Assembly: GCF_008831285.2 (NCBI RefSeq)
Contig: NC_045147.1
Coordinates: forward strand, 21,530,981 to 21,594,980
Direction: 5' to 3'
DNA length: 64,000 nucleotides
Origin: Nymphaea colorata
Lineage: Eukaryota > Streptophyta > Magnoliopsida > Nymphaeales > Nymphaeaceae
Part shown: one piece after another, positions 38,038 to 62,840 of the stretch
Layout: the number at the start of each line of letters is the position of its first letter
Numbering within the stretch: position 1 is the stretch's first letter
Translations under genes and position numbers: made by a program
Notes under the pieces: model-generated
Seen by the model: only the letters and a program-made list of their open reading frames with translations
Databases searched by the model: none
What the model was told of the DNA's origin: nothing

Positions 38038-38146
38038 CCAGTGCGTGCCCCTCTCCTCGAAAAGGAGTCACCCGTGTGTTAAACGAGTCCCGATTTCCCT
38101 CTCTTTTTCTCCGATCGGGTTCTTCGAGTTCGCTAGGGTTTCCGCC

Positions 38147-51322
<13,176 letters not shown>

Positions 51323-53367
51323 TTTCAAGGTGGATCCTTGCAGAAATGTTGCACTGCTTCCAGTGCATTTTACTACCAAAGATTCAGGGACAATCAGCAG
51401 AATACTTGTGATGGTTGGTTCATATGAATCTTAAAGGGTTTGATCCTGCGGCATCTCCTTCCCGTAATTTTGGCGAATCGTCCTTACTTTTTGTGGTGAA
51501 GGCTTGAATGGGAGGGGCACATGCTTGACGTGATGCACTTAATTCACTCTGACATGATCCGCTATTTTGGAGAGGATATCTCCTTCGCGCGTGCGACTTA
51601 CTGATATCCTAATAGCAAAACAATAGGAATCTCCATGTATATCGTTGTTATCATAGCCTATTTCCAATGAGGTGCTGTATCTTCGTCATTGTCATCAGTT
51701 AGTTGGTCATGAACAATTTAAGGCCTGCGACCCTGTTTACCTCGTTTGAGGTTGGGAGTCGCCTCTCCAAATGTGTTTTGCTGGCCAGAAATGTTTGGAC
51801 GATGGGCCTTTGTATTCTTATTTATAAGTAGGATTACAAAGCATGCACCTTCACAGTATTCACAAAAATAGTGCATTTATTTCTTTCGCGAAATGATGAG
51901 GCTTTGAATATGTTTTGATTTTTTGACTTGGTTTTGAACCACCTTTGGTCTCCTTTGGAAACCCATCCGAGCCTCCGAAGTACTTTTTTACGTGCTGCGG
52001 TCATTGTCGTTGGAAAGTTCTTTTAGCCTTGTGATTTATGTTCAAGATTGTTGGGGAAATTGATAGCATGAATAAGGTTCGGGTTTTTTATTTTTTTTGG
52101 TTCTATACGGCCGTCGAGAATTTTCTGGAGAATACTCGAAACATGGGGTTCTCTCGTTCCCCTTTTTTTTCTCATGTTCAGAAATTAAGCCTTTGCAGAC
52201 TTCGTTCTCAGGATGCATGGATAACAAAACTCACACCTGTTCAATTCACCTTTTCGTGCTGATCAAAAGCCTTCTTAAAATTCATTTGATGCTTGCATGA
52301 CAGCATTTGGACAAAAGAAAAAACGGAACTGAGCCTTTATGCTCTCGGTGGCTTTTCTAACATGGCCTTTGGATATGTGCTCTCTTAAATAGATATAATA
52401 CATATTCTTAACCGTGAACATCGTTTTCATAAATAAGAATCTCAATGGCTCGGTGATTGAACCTGTTTAGTTGGATTTTGTTAAGAAAACGGATCCAAAT
52501 GCTAAAAACCTGGACTCGAACACGAGATTTGATTCAAGTGCATGAGTTCGTGACGCGATAGAGTTTCAGCCAATTTTATATTTACAGTTTCGTTTTACAG
52601 ATATTGATTAGGATTGATGTTCAGAAATTCAAGTCCAAGTCTGAATCCGATTTTTAAAAAAATCCGATCAAGTCAAATATGCCTAACAGTAGATTCAACC
52701 TAAATTTGAACATCCCTATACCCAAAAAGAAGGAAGTAATCCTGCGCATGAAAAAATATTATTACTCACCTGGCAGCCTTTGACTTCTTCAGGATTCTAT
52801 ATCAATAGTTTACCATTCAGAATGGGGGGCGCAGAATCTTTCATTGCGCGAGAGAGGATCATCCCACTGCTGAAGCGATGCCCGAATTCCCCCCATTAAT
52901 TACGTGGGGATTTTTATACTACAATTTCAGTGTTTTTGAAACGTGAGCAACCACTGTACATCCTCATAGCACAAACCGACATGCCGAATTGTAGCCCTCA
53001 ATCGGGCCTTCAGTCACCCGTTTCTTCAAATTGACAATTTACGTAGCTTTCCAGCCTCCGTCGTGTCTTTGAAGTCGTTCTATTTTGAATTAATCACTTG
53101 GTGCTACACGATTTACGTTTGGCTTAAAATTCTCTACTTTTGGTGGACGCCTAACGTTTTGGAGACTCAATATCTTCTTGGGCGTTGGGAGATTAAGGTG
53201 TTTATCCACGGACTTGATGTATTCGTTGAATGGTTGGTCTCCTCGGGACATCCGGTAAAACTGGAACTCTTTCTTATTTCATTGCGTCAGAGTTTATCAA
53301 GAAATCTGAATTTAGTGAAAACGTGCTGAAGGATAGGCCTCAACCTTTATTGTTAAAAAAAGTTGGA

Positions 53368-53368
<1 letters not shown>

Positions 53369-53405
<37 letters not shown>
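53369..53405. repeat. (TA)n microsatellite
   Basis: Uninterrupted TA dinucleotides of about 37 bases in intergenic DNA. Confidence 0.95.
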
Positions 53406-53408
<3 letters not shown>

Positions 53409-53577
53409 GAAGTGGCATAAGCTACCGGAACTGCAGATGGCCAGGATCCGAACCACTCGGGTGCTAGCGAGTTTGGTATGCTGATTTATTTATCAAATTT
53501 TAAGAAATAAACCTTGTAGTTGGTTGATATTTTTTATTTAGTAACTGACAACGTCCGAAATACTGGTAGCTAGCCGG

Positions 53578-53771
53578 CAGGGAAGGAGGGGCTGGCAGGG
53601 GGTCTTGGCTCCCCTTCATATTTTATAGAAAAACTTTAAAAAAACTATATGTGAATCTAAAATAGTTTAGTTTAATATATATAAAAAATTTGAAAAATTT
53701 TATTTGAGCTCCTGTTAAAATTTTAAAACTGTGATTTGACCTCGCCAAAAAATTTCTGGTTTCGTCCTCGG
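53578..53771 (+). mobile_element. CAGGGGC-family MITE-like element, degraded copy
   Basis: The left part contains GGCAGGGGGTCTTGGCTCC. The right part has TTTGACCTCGCCAAAAAATTTCTGGTTTCGTCCTCGGGG, matching the right ends of copies 1 and 3 apart from scattered changes. The middle keeps the AT-rich family pattern. Confidence 0.5.
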
Positions 53772-56700
53772 GGCCTGGATAGAATCTCAAGAACTTTATT
53801 GAGTCTGCGATTTGAAGTAGTGGAGGGTGATACCTAAATTAAAGGGATGTAAAGGCAAATCGAGTGTGAGATGTAAAGGCAAATCCGAGTGTGAGACTTT
53901 CGGGTTTTTTTGGAGAGGAGATGTTTGTTAACCTTCGCTTAGAAAGTATAGTATTATTCATATTATGATTAGTGACGCATTCCGATTAATCACGATGAAG
54001 GCAGATCTTACGCGTCTTGGTCACCGTGGATCTTCCTTTACATTCTCATTGGCATGGACTTTTTGATCAAGAGCTTCTATTCATTGTCGGACAAAAGAGT
54101 GGTTGAAATATGAGTAGATGGCTGCCTGCTTTAGGCACTTGATTTCTAGCGTCACAACTGCTAAAATAACAAAGACGATTGCTTTTTCTCCTTTTGAGGA
54201 ACCTGTCGTCATCATTCTTGAACTTGCAGCACTTGCCGTCTTCTTGGAAAGAGTTTATAACAACTGTAAATGCATGAGCCTGGTCTGTCAAATGTTGAGC
54301 GCTCTTCTTTAATGGCCAACTAATTATAGGGAGGGAAATTTGTAATGGAATGATATGGGAAAGATGCATCAAATAATTACAATTAAATAACAAAGAAAAT
54401 TATTAAAGAAGGATGTAAAACCAATTTTTAGTTTGTATATATATATATATAAACAAAACCAATGATGTTAACAGTATTATTATAAATAAATATAATTTCT
54501 TTCGTTTCCTTTTTCTTTATACAACTAAACAAATATCATATTTGACATTTAATCTCCTTTTATTTCTTTTCCGCACAAGCAAGCTGGTTAATGGTTTATT
54601 TCGTCCCTTTCCATTTTTTTTATTTCTCTTATTCATTTTTATATTTGTTTTTATGTTCATTTCCTTCAATTAATATTATTTTATTCCCCTTCTCTTTCTT
54701 CCCCTCACTCTCCCTCGGCCTCCATCCAAACACCAACATTTGTTTATCGACTATAATAAAATATTGAATACTCAGAGTGGCTATTCCGATTTTCTGGCGG
54801 GAAGGGCCTCATTCACGGCCTGCTTGGCAGTGGACACTGGACAAGTCTCCCGCCGACGGACAAGCAGGAAGCCCCGGCGGCGGCAACGGCACCGGCGACA
54901 GCAGCCCTGCAGCAGTGCCTTTCTTCTCTCGGCCGCTCCTCAATCAGACGGCGCCCCCTTCTCCTTTTCCTTCCTCTTGTTCTTCGACTTTCATCACGCC
55001 ACGACCAACGTCGACAAGTTCTTGGCGTTTGTCGGGGTCACCAATCTCCCCCTCCCTCTCTCTGAGAACATGGAGGAGCCGAAAGGACCAACCGAGCTTC
55101 CACCTCCACCGCCAGTGATACCGCCCAATGTGAGGCCTCTGAGGGTTAACCCTTCTCCTGCGAGGGTGCCGATGGACCGGAAGGGCACCGGTACTGTCGG
55201 CCAGCCTTGTACTGTTTTTGCCAACCATGTCCATGTCAAGCTTCCCGCCGACATGGAAGGATCCTTCTTCCATTACAGTGTACATGTTTTTCTCTCTTAC
55301 TTTCTTTCCCCATATTTTGCTTCTTTAACTTGGTTTTCTGACTATATGTTTCTTACCATGATTTTTAGCTTTCTATTGTCTCGGACGACTCTAGGCCCAT
55401 GGTAAACAAAAGCATTGGCAGAAAAATCGTGGACAAAGTGCAGCAGGTATATGGTTCTCAACTGTCCAGCAAAAATTTTGTTTATGATGGGGAGAAGGGT
55501 CTGTACACTTACGGCGAGCTACCCAAGAAAACGATGAACTTCACGGTCCTTTTGGAAGAGTCGAATTACCGCCGGTAAGTATTGCGATTTTTTCTTTTCT
55601 CTTCTGTGGGTATCTTTCTTTTTGGATCTTGATCGTGCAGAGATCTTCAAGAGTTTCTGTTATCTTGGTTTAACTCCTTTTTTTCCTTCGCTTAGAAGGT
55701 ATGTGATATGGATTTGATCATTTAAATTATAATTACACCTGCGGTGGTGAAAAAGGCAACGGCAACGACAGCCCTGGTGAGGGCGAGAGGAAGAAGATGA
55801 AGAAACCTGGGAGGTCCAGGAAATTCGAAGTCGAGATCAGTTACGCCGCAAAGATACCCCTTCGTCAGATTGAAGCCGTTTTGAGGGGACAGGAATCTGA
55901 GGAAGATGTTCTGCGTGTTCTTGTCATTGTTTTAAGGCAACATGCAGCCAAAAGGTTGATAAACGTGCACACGAATACACATAAATGAATGCGCACAGAC
56001 GTGTGTGTACGCATGCATGTACACATAGTGACATAGCCGTTCAGACTCGCATTCACGTTTATGAATTATTAGCAGCTTGGCGATGTGCTGTCTAATTGTT
56101 TTCTGTTGGATAGGATATCCACATATGCTGTCAACCGTCCATGGTGATGCCTATGAATGATTGTCTGCTCGATCGATTATGTGTTGTGAAGTTCACTTCT
56201 TCTAGACATGATAGGCGCACACAACAAGCACACATCAGTCATGCAAACTGACATAAATGTTTAGATTTTCATGCTTCATTAGCGGCTCCGCTCTGTATAC
56301 TAATTTTGCTTTCTGCTATAGATTTATTGATACCATCATTTAATGTGGATATGTTCAGGGGATGCCTGCTAGTCCGGCAGTCCTTTTTCCTCGATGACGG
56401 AAGGAGCTTTGTGGATATTGGTGAAGGCGCAGTTGCGTGTAGGGGCTTCCACACTTCTTTCCGGCCCACTGAGAGTGGACTGTCACTGAATATAGGTCTT
56501 CTGCTTGGTGCAGCTTCTCTTTCTCATTTATGATGTTTAAGATCAGTTGGGTGACGGCAGTGTTTGGTCTTTCTTGCTTTGGCGCAGATGTCTCCACCAC
56601 AGTGTTGCTAAAGCCCGGTCCCGTGATTAACTTCTTGATTGACAATCAGAACGTTAGGGGTCCTTCTCAAATTGATTGGCCGAAGGTTGAGTACTTTGTT

Positions 56701-59469
56701 TGTTATGCGTGTTTTTTTTCTTTTTGTGAAAGTTAAAGGCGGTGATGCTTATAATGCACTGGAATAATACTGCAGGCGAACCTTCTGAAGAATCTTAGAA
56801 TCAAGACAACACACAACGGGATGGAGTTCAAGATCATTGGACTCACTGAACGAAACTGCAACCAAGAAATGTATGTGTTCTTGTTTCATATTTAAATAAT
56901 TGTGCGCATGCATTTTTTTGTTGTTTGTGCATGGACATGCTTCTCATCTCAATATTATATGGGCAATCCATGTTCTGGAAAAAGACACTGGGATCTGATG
57001 CATGGGTTGGATTTTATGGTACTCCGAGTTTTTCATCAATCAAAGTCCATTTATTTGAAACCTTCACAACTCGAATCCAGTATTAGACTTCAAAGATATT
57101 TTTTTTGTTCCAACTCAAACTCGGAGCCAGATTGGTACAAATTGGCTGGAATCAAGGGCAATAGTCTGGATGGTAACGTGATTCAAACTCAGTGAATAAT
57201 GTCGGACAGTGCATATCTCACATTTTCCAAAATAGGAGCCTCTGAACTGGGAGCTTGGCATACCTCTGTGGCAGTTATCAGCAAAACTGTGGCCTATATT
57301 TGGAAATCCAGAAGTACGAGGCCTTTTTTAGATTCAAAATTTTGTTCCTAAAGTGGAAATGTATTTGCGTTTACATATTTGGATCCTGCATGTTCCTTTT
57401 TGAGATTTCTCATTAAAGCCTAGCTTTGATAAACAATAGTATTTCCTAGAATGAGATTTGCACTTTAGGATTTGATGGTAGTAGTCTTGGCCATCCCTTT
57501 TGATGTCATGATGACTTTAGCTACAATGTTTGCAGTTTCCAACTGTGTGTCAAGGTTGCGGACAGTGCTGTTGACTATGAAACTGTAGCGATTTCTGTGT
57601 ATGACTACTTTGTGAAGGAGAAACACATACAGCTGAAGTATTCAGCAAACCTTCCATGCCTTGTTGTGGGCAGGCTCAAACGCCCTGCCTACCTTCCAAT
57701 TGAGGTAGAAAGCCTTTTGTCTACCTTTTATTAGTGGTTTACATTTTCTATGTTCCTGTTTACATTATTGTCTTATCATTTTCTTTATTTTTAGTTATGC
57801 GAGCTTCTCTCACTTCAAAGATATACCAAAGCTCTCTCTCCTCATCAAAGGGCTTCCCTTGTTGAAAGATCAAGACAAAAGCCACAGGAGCGTGTCCGGA
57901 GCTTAATAGATGTGCGTTTTCTTGATTATTGTTATTATGATAATGACGATAAGTAATGTTATTATCATTGTAAAAGATCTAATCGGTCTAATTCATGTGC
58001 TGATTTCCTTTTGTAGGCAATGAAGGTGAATCAATACCATGAGGATCCTTTGTTTTCTGCCTGTGGGATTAACTTTGTAGAACAGTTTACACAGATACAG
58101 GGTAGAATTCTTCCTCCTCCTAAGGTATCTGCGCATTACAGATTTGCCTCATTTTTGCTGTAATTCTTTATATGGTAATGTAAATTAGAAGTGTACTGAC
58201 CTTTTAAATTCTTTTGTTTTGGATTCCTGTTCAAGCTTGTCTTTGGCAGTGGGGAATCAGTTATGCCACGAAATGGCCGATGGAAGATAGACCAAATGGT
58301 GCGTATTTTTCATATATATGTACACTTGTAATTTTCAATGGAGCTCCTTGTTTCAATTTTATCTTATTTCTGATAGGCATTCATTGTGTTCAGCAAATGC
58401 TTCAGCCAGCTAAGATAAAAAATTGGGCCATCGTTAATTTTTCTGCAAGATGTGATACAAGGCATCTTGCTGGGGAGCTAATTAGGACTGCCAAAAACAA
58501 GGGAATTGTAAGTTGCGGTTGCTTGACACTTACAGAAATTGTTTATTATCCTTGGTTGCAAATAATCTTGTCTTTGCTAACAAAAACGGTTGTATCTTCA
58601 GACTATTGCACAGCCAACTGTTATAATTGAGGAACATCCTAAAAACCTTAATGCCTCATCTCATGGTTGAGTTGAGAAAATGTTCGAGGAGCTTCAATCC
58701 AAACTGCTAGAGAAGCCAGAATTTCTGCTTTGTGTTATATCTGAAAGAAAAAATTCATGCATCTATGGTAGCATTTCTCAGTACAATTCCTCAGACTCCC
58801 CGCATTTTGTTTGTGCCATTGAAACATGTCTATGATTTGTCACTATGGGTAAGTGTAGTGCTTCTTTCTGACTTTAGGTCAATGGAAGAGAAAAAGCCTT
58901 GTTCAATTTGGTGTTCCAACACAATGTGTAGCACCACCTCAGAAGATTGGTAATCTGTATCTCACTAATGTTCTGTTAAAGATCAATGCCAAGGTAAAGA
59001 CAATCTTGTCTTTATTTATGCTTCATTTATTATTTACCTTTAAGATTCATCTTTAACGTTCTGGTAACATTGTTTAATTTCATATGCTTTAAAAAGCAGC
59101 TTGGTGGAATCAATTCCTTGCTTGCTATTGAAGACAGACCATCGATTCCAATAATTTCATCAACACCTACCATAATCTTTGGCATAGATGTCTCTCATGG
59201 ATCACCTCGCCAGTCTGATGTGCCTTCAGTTGCTGCAGTAATGTTCTAATAGCGTCCTTTACTTTTTCTGAAACCTGTGTCTTGCTGAATGGCTTTTCTA
59301 TTCACTTGTTTATTTCCTTCATGTACAAAAAATAGGTTGTCAGTTCTCGCAGTTGGCCCTTGTTTTCACGGTACAGAGCCTCTGTGAGGTCACAATCCCC
59401 CAAACTGGAAATGGTTGATTCATTATTCAAACTTTCTGCTGATGGAAAAACAGATGAAGGAATTATAAG

Positions 59470-61914
59470 GTGGGCGTTGTGTTGTGTGTTTCATCTTTTA
59501 CTACCATTTTTTCCCTTACAATACTGTCTGTTTACTTTCATCAGGTTGTTGTGTTCTTTTGATATGGCAAGTACTCGACATGGTAGTGCAATTATTGAGT
59601 TGGAAGGGTCACCTGTAGTGATTCAGTCTGGCCATAGATAACTTCTCATGGGAACACAATTTTTGAAGTTGTTAATTTTTCATTTGGGTAGCATTTCAAT
59701 GCCTAGCATTAAAATACCAGGTATTTAATTGCAGGTTTTGATGGAGTAGAATTAAACTTCCAGATTCAAAAAAGGGCTTGTGTGCAATGGGATGAGAACT
59801 TTTATTCCAGGCATCTTCCTTCCTTGTGTGATGGCGTGGAAGTTTTATCCATGCAGTTCTCTCCTTTGTCCCCCATCCCTTGTTTGTCAGCATCCCTATT
59901 TGATGGCTAGAATTGGACTTCAAAATTTCACTTTCTTGCATATATTTAACAGAAATGAACAGTAGTTTCACAAAATAATAAGAAAAAATGTAATCCGCTG
60001 TAAGAGAAACTATAATCCCAAATATCAAGGACAACCATCTCATTCATCTTTACAGGAGGAAGCAAATAACCTTCTTATCTAAATGGTTAATTGTACATTT
60101 CAATATTCATACATACAGAGCAAAATATAAGTGAAGAAAGTTAACAAAGGTAACCACTTTGCATTCGGTTAGCTGCAAAGTAAATCAATGAATAGAAGAA
60201 AAGATTAAAAAAGACGATTGTGCACAGAATCAATGATGTTGCACAACGTCAAAAACTAGTCAAGCAAGGCTGAATTCAGTACACATAATGACTGATATAG
60301 CTAATGAGATAGATATGCAACTGATGTAGATGAAGTATTATATGTATGATCAGTCAACAATCAAGATAGCTGTATATGTCAGATCAACCAAGATGTAACT
60401 GGAGAAAGAACCACCATCTATATTAGGAAGTGGAAATAAACTTAAAATGAAAAAAAATAGTAACTGATACAAGGACATTTCTCCTCTGGCTAAAAAACAA
60501 ACGTTAAGGATGGGCCACTGATATAAGGACCCAGAAGCAGCTCCAATTACTCCTGCAATGGCCAGTATGGCCATGAAGAAATCTTGTCCTGACTGAATGA
60601 ATTCACAAAACAGAAAGCTACATAAGCATGTTGAATATGATTCTCAACAGGGATTATTCCTACATCCACTCATGTTCATGACTTGCCAACAATTTGTCAT
60701 GTTTTTTGCACAAATTTTGGAACACAGGCAGCAGAAGAAAGGTAATATTAGATGAAAGTGGCAATTTTTTTGCCCAAAATTTGGCCAAATCTGTCCTTTA
60801 AATAACCTATTCCAGTCCTAGATTTACTATGACAGGGGATCAAAGAGATACCATCCTGAAAAAAAAAAAAATCAAACAAAGCACAGAAGGAAAAAGTCGA
60901 GAACTGAATGACCCACAGTGACTTGAAGAACTGGTGGAAACTTTTTCCTATTTTAGAGATCCATGGCGGACTTCCAGTGACTTTCTGGCCCTCAATCTAT
61001 CTACATTGGTTGCAAACACCTGAGAATAGATCCTATATCATACAACACAGAGATAACAGATACGAAAAACAGTTTCTAGTGTCCTAAAATTCAGTAAGGT
61101 TTTAAGCAGAACTTGAAACAAAATAAGTGACAATGCATAGAAGAAGCCCATGCTAAATCAGAGCTAAAGGAAGCAACAAAGAGAAGAAAATAACAAAGGG
61201 AAGAAAACAATGACCAATCGATGCAGTTCTTTTGAGGCAAAGACGAACATGAGGCAGGTTGTGTTGGAGGTGAACTGTTGAGGTGCTTCTTTTGCAGAAC
61301 AGACAAACCTGTGCAGCAGGTCGGACTTTAATCATGGTATTTTAATTCCAGATGTGTCCCAAAAGCCCAGATTTTTAATTCCATGTTTCTTAGGGCATGA
61401 AATTTTTTCAAGAATTTGAATTTTAGTTCCACTTCTATAGTGGAATACCACACATTTAAATGCCCCCTTGGTGAAAAACCTAAGTGCAGACAGACGCATG
61501 ATTAAAAGCTTATTTCCTGTTAAACAAAAGCAATGTTAACCACATCAATAAAGTTTAATATGTGATATGGAACATCTGAAGTGCTTTTTCTGTTTCATAC
61601 CACCATTATTTCAGGAGAAGTGTTTGGGGCAACAAAATATATGTTTGTAGCTTATGTGAATGTTCAGGATAGCTTGCAGTTTTTTTTTTTAACGTTTTCA
61701 TAATGTCTTTCTAGGTAACATCTTTGTTTTTTTCATCTATAACTTTGGGTTTGGTGGGAGTGGTTAAGCTTGGATTTTGCTTATTTTTGTACCCATGCAA
61801 GATTTTCCTAAGATGAGTAATTGAATCCCAGTAATTGTATAATGTGATGGTATGATTAGTAGGTTCTTGCTATCCTGTCTTGAATTTACATCAAGTTCTT
61901 TGTTTGGGTTTCAG
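59470..61914. other. Large intron 15 of the Argonaute pseudogene
   Basis: This 2.4 kb intron is by far the longest in the gene and splits the PIWI coding region between GIIR and ELLQDFY. It contains no recognisable gene. Short minus-strand frames at 60350-60574 and 61091-61335 have hydrophobic stretches but match no family I know. Composition is AT-rich. It may hold an insertion, whose ends I could not find. Confidence 0.45.
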
Positions 61915-62723
61915 GGAGTTGTTACAAGATTTTTACCAAAGTTCCAGGAAAATGAAACCAGAAAACATGATAATATTCAGGTAAACGTTCCTTTCTTTAT
62001 GTATTCTTTGGGAACCTCAAATTTGAGTTCCATTGGAGGTCAGTTTTCACAACATGGGTGTGGCACACTGCATCTCCAAGATTTTCTATTTTTGAATGCA
62101 GTTATGTAGTTACGACACTATCTTATGGTTGGAGTTTACCATTTCAGGACACTGTTTCAACATCATTCATGGGGGGATCTTATTTCCATCTGTGTCTATA
62201 AAACCATACGTTTCAAAATATTTTAACCTCACATTTTGACAGCAAATAGGAGTTCGTCTGATTGCAATCCTACAATCAAGGTCCTCGTCTAAAAGTTTTT
62301 GTTTGGTTGATTTTTGTTTCTTACTGAATTGGTACTTAGGGATGGGGTGAGTGAGTCACAATTTAGTCAGGTTCTGAACATTGAGTTGGAATAGATAATT
62401 CAGGTAATTTTTTATGTTTCTTATATTTACAATTTGTACTGTCACAAGTGTGTGAGATATACTGTAATTTGCTAATGAAATGTTCTTCACAGGCATGTGA
62501 TTTCCTTGAACAAGGCTATAGGCCCAAGATTACCGTTATCATCGCTCAGAAGAACCATAACACAAGGCTTTTTCAGAATTCACATGACAATGTTCTTCCT
62601 GGTAGGTGTCTTGAACAATCGTGGTTCAATTTTTATTTTATCCTACCAGAGGTTGATTTCAGTTTAAACTAGTAGAAGTGCTTGGACACTGGTCTACCTC
62701 TCTCTCTCTTTTAATATATACAA

Positions 62724-62840
62724 TTAAGTAGTTTGGATTACCTTCGAGCTAAAAAGTACCCAAGTGTGTCCAAGTACCTACTTCAGGTATGGGTATGGCA
62801 ACATTGGTACGTGGATCCTACTCAAATACTCTTGGGACTT
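62724..62840 (+). repeat. Dispersed repeat, copy 2
   Basis: Matches 8029-8160 over AATTAAGTAGTTTGGAT, AGTACCCAAGTGTGTCCAAGTACC and TTGGTACGTGGATC. It lies in the intron between Argonaute exons 18 and 19. Confidence 0.6.

Larger units (their letters stand above)
51323..55069. other. Intergenic region, ISWI to Argonaute pseudogene
   Basis: Starts with the ISWI 3' region. It then holds low-copy AT-rich DNA, the recurring TTCGA/GGATC-rich remnant (52480-52720), a TA microsatellite (53369-53405), a tRNA-like GGATCCGAACC word near 53445 and a CAGGGGC-family copy (53578-53771). The last 350 bases are GC-rich, in frame with the Argonaute start, and probably its leader. The open frame at 53063-53329 resembles no family I know. 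Confidence 0.55.

Noticed and set aside
37859-38146. In-frame upstream extension of ISWI exon 1
   Set aside because: It starts before the TATA box at 38030, so it cannot be part of the transcript. The ATG at 38147 has a strong context and gives the family N-terminus.
54740-55069. In-frame upstream extension of the Argonaute start
   Set aside because: The translation is low-complexity and unlike clade N-termini; MEEPKGPTE at 55070 is the expected start.
59544-59641. Segment after CATCAG resembling an ELL exon in Argonaute intron 15
   Set aside because: Only the first few codons resemble the family. The true exon 16 (ELLQDFYQSSRKMKPE) is at 61915 with correct phase and borders.
60350-60574. 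Minus-strand frame with a hydrophobic stretch (AILAIAGVIGAASGS)
   Set aside because: It looks membrane-like, but I could not link it to a family, a start or neighbouring exons; reported only as part of the large intron.
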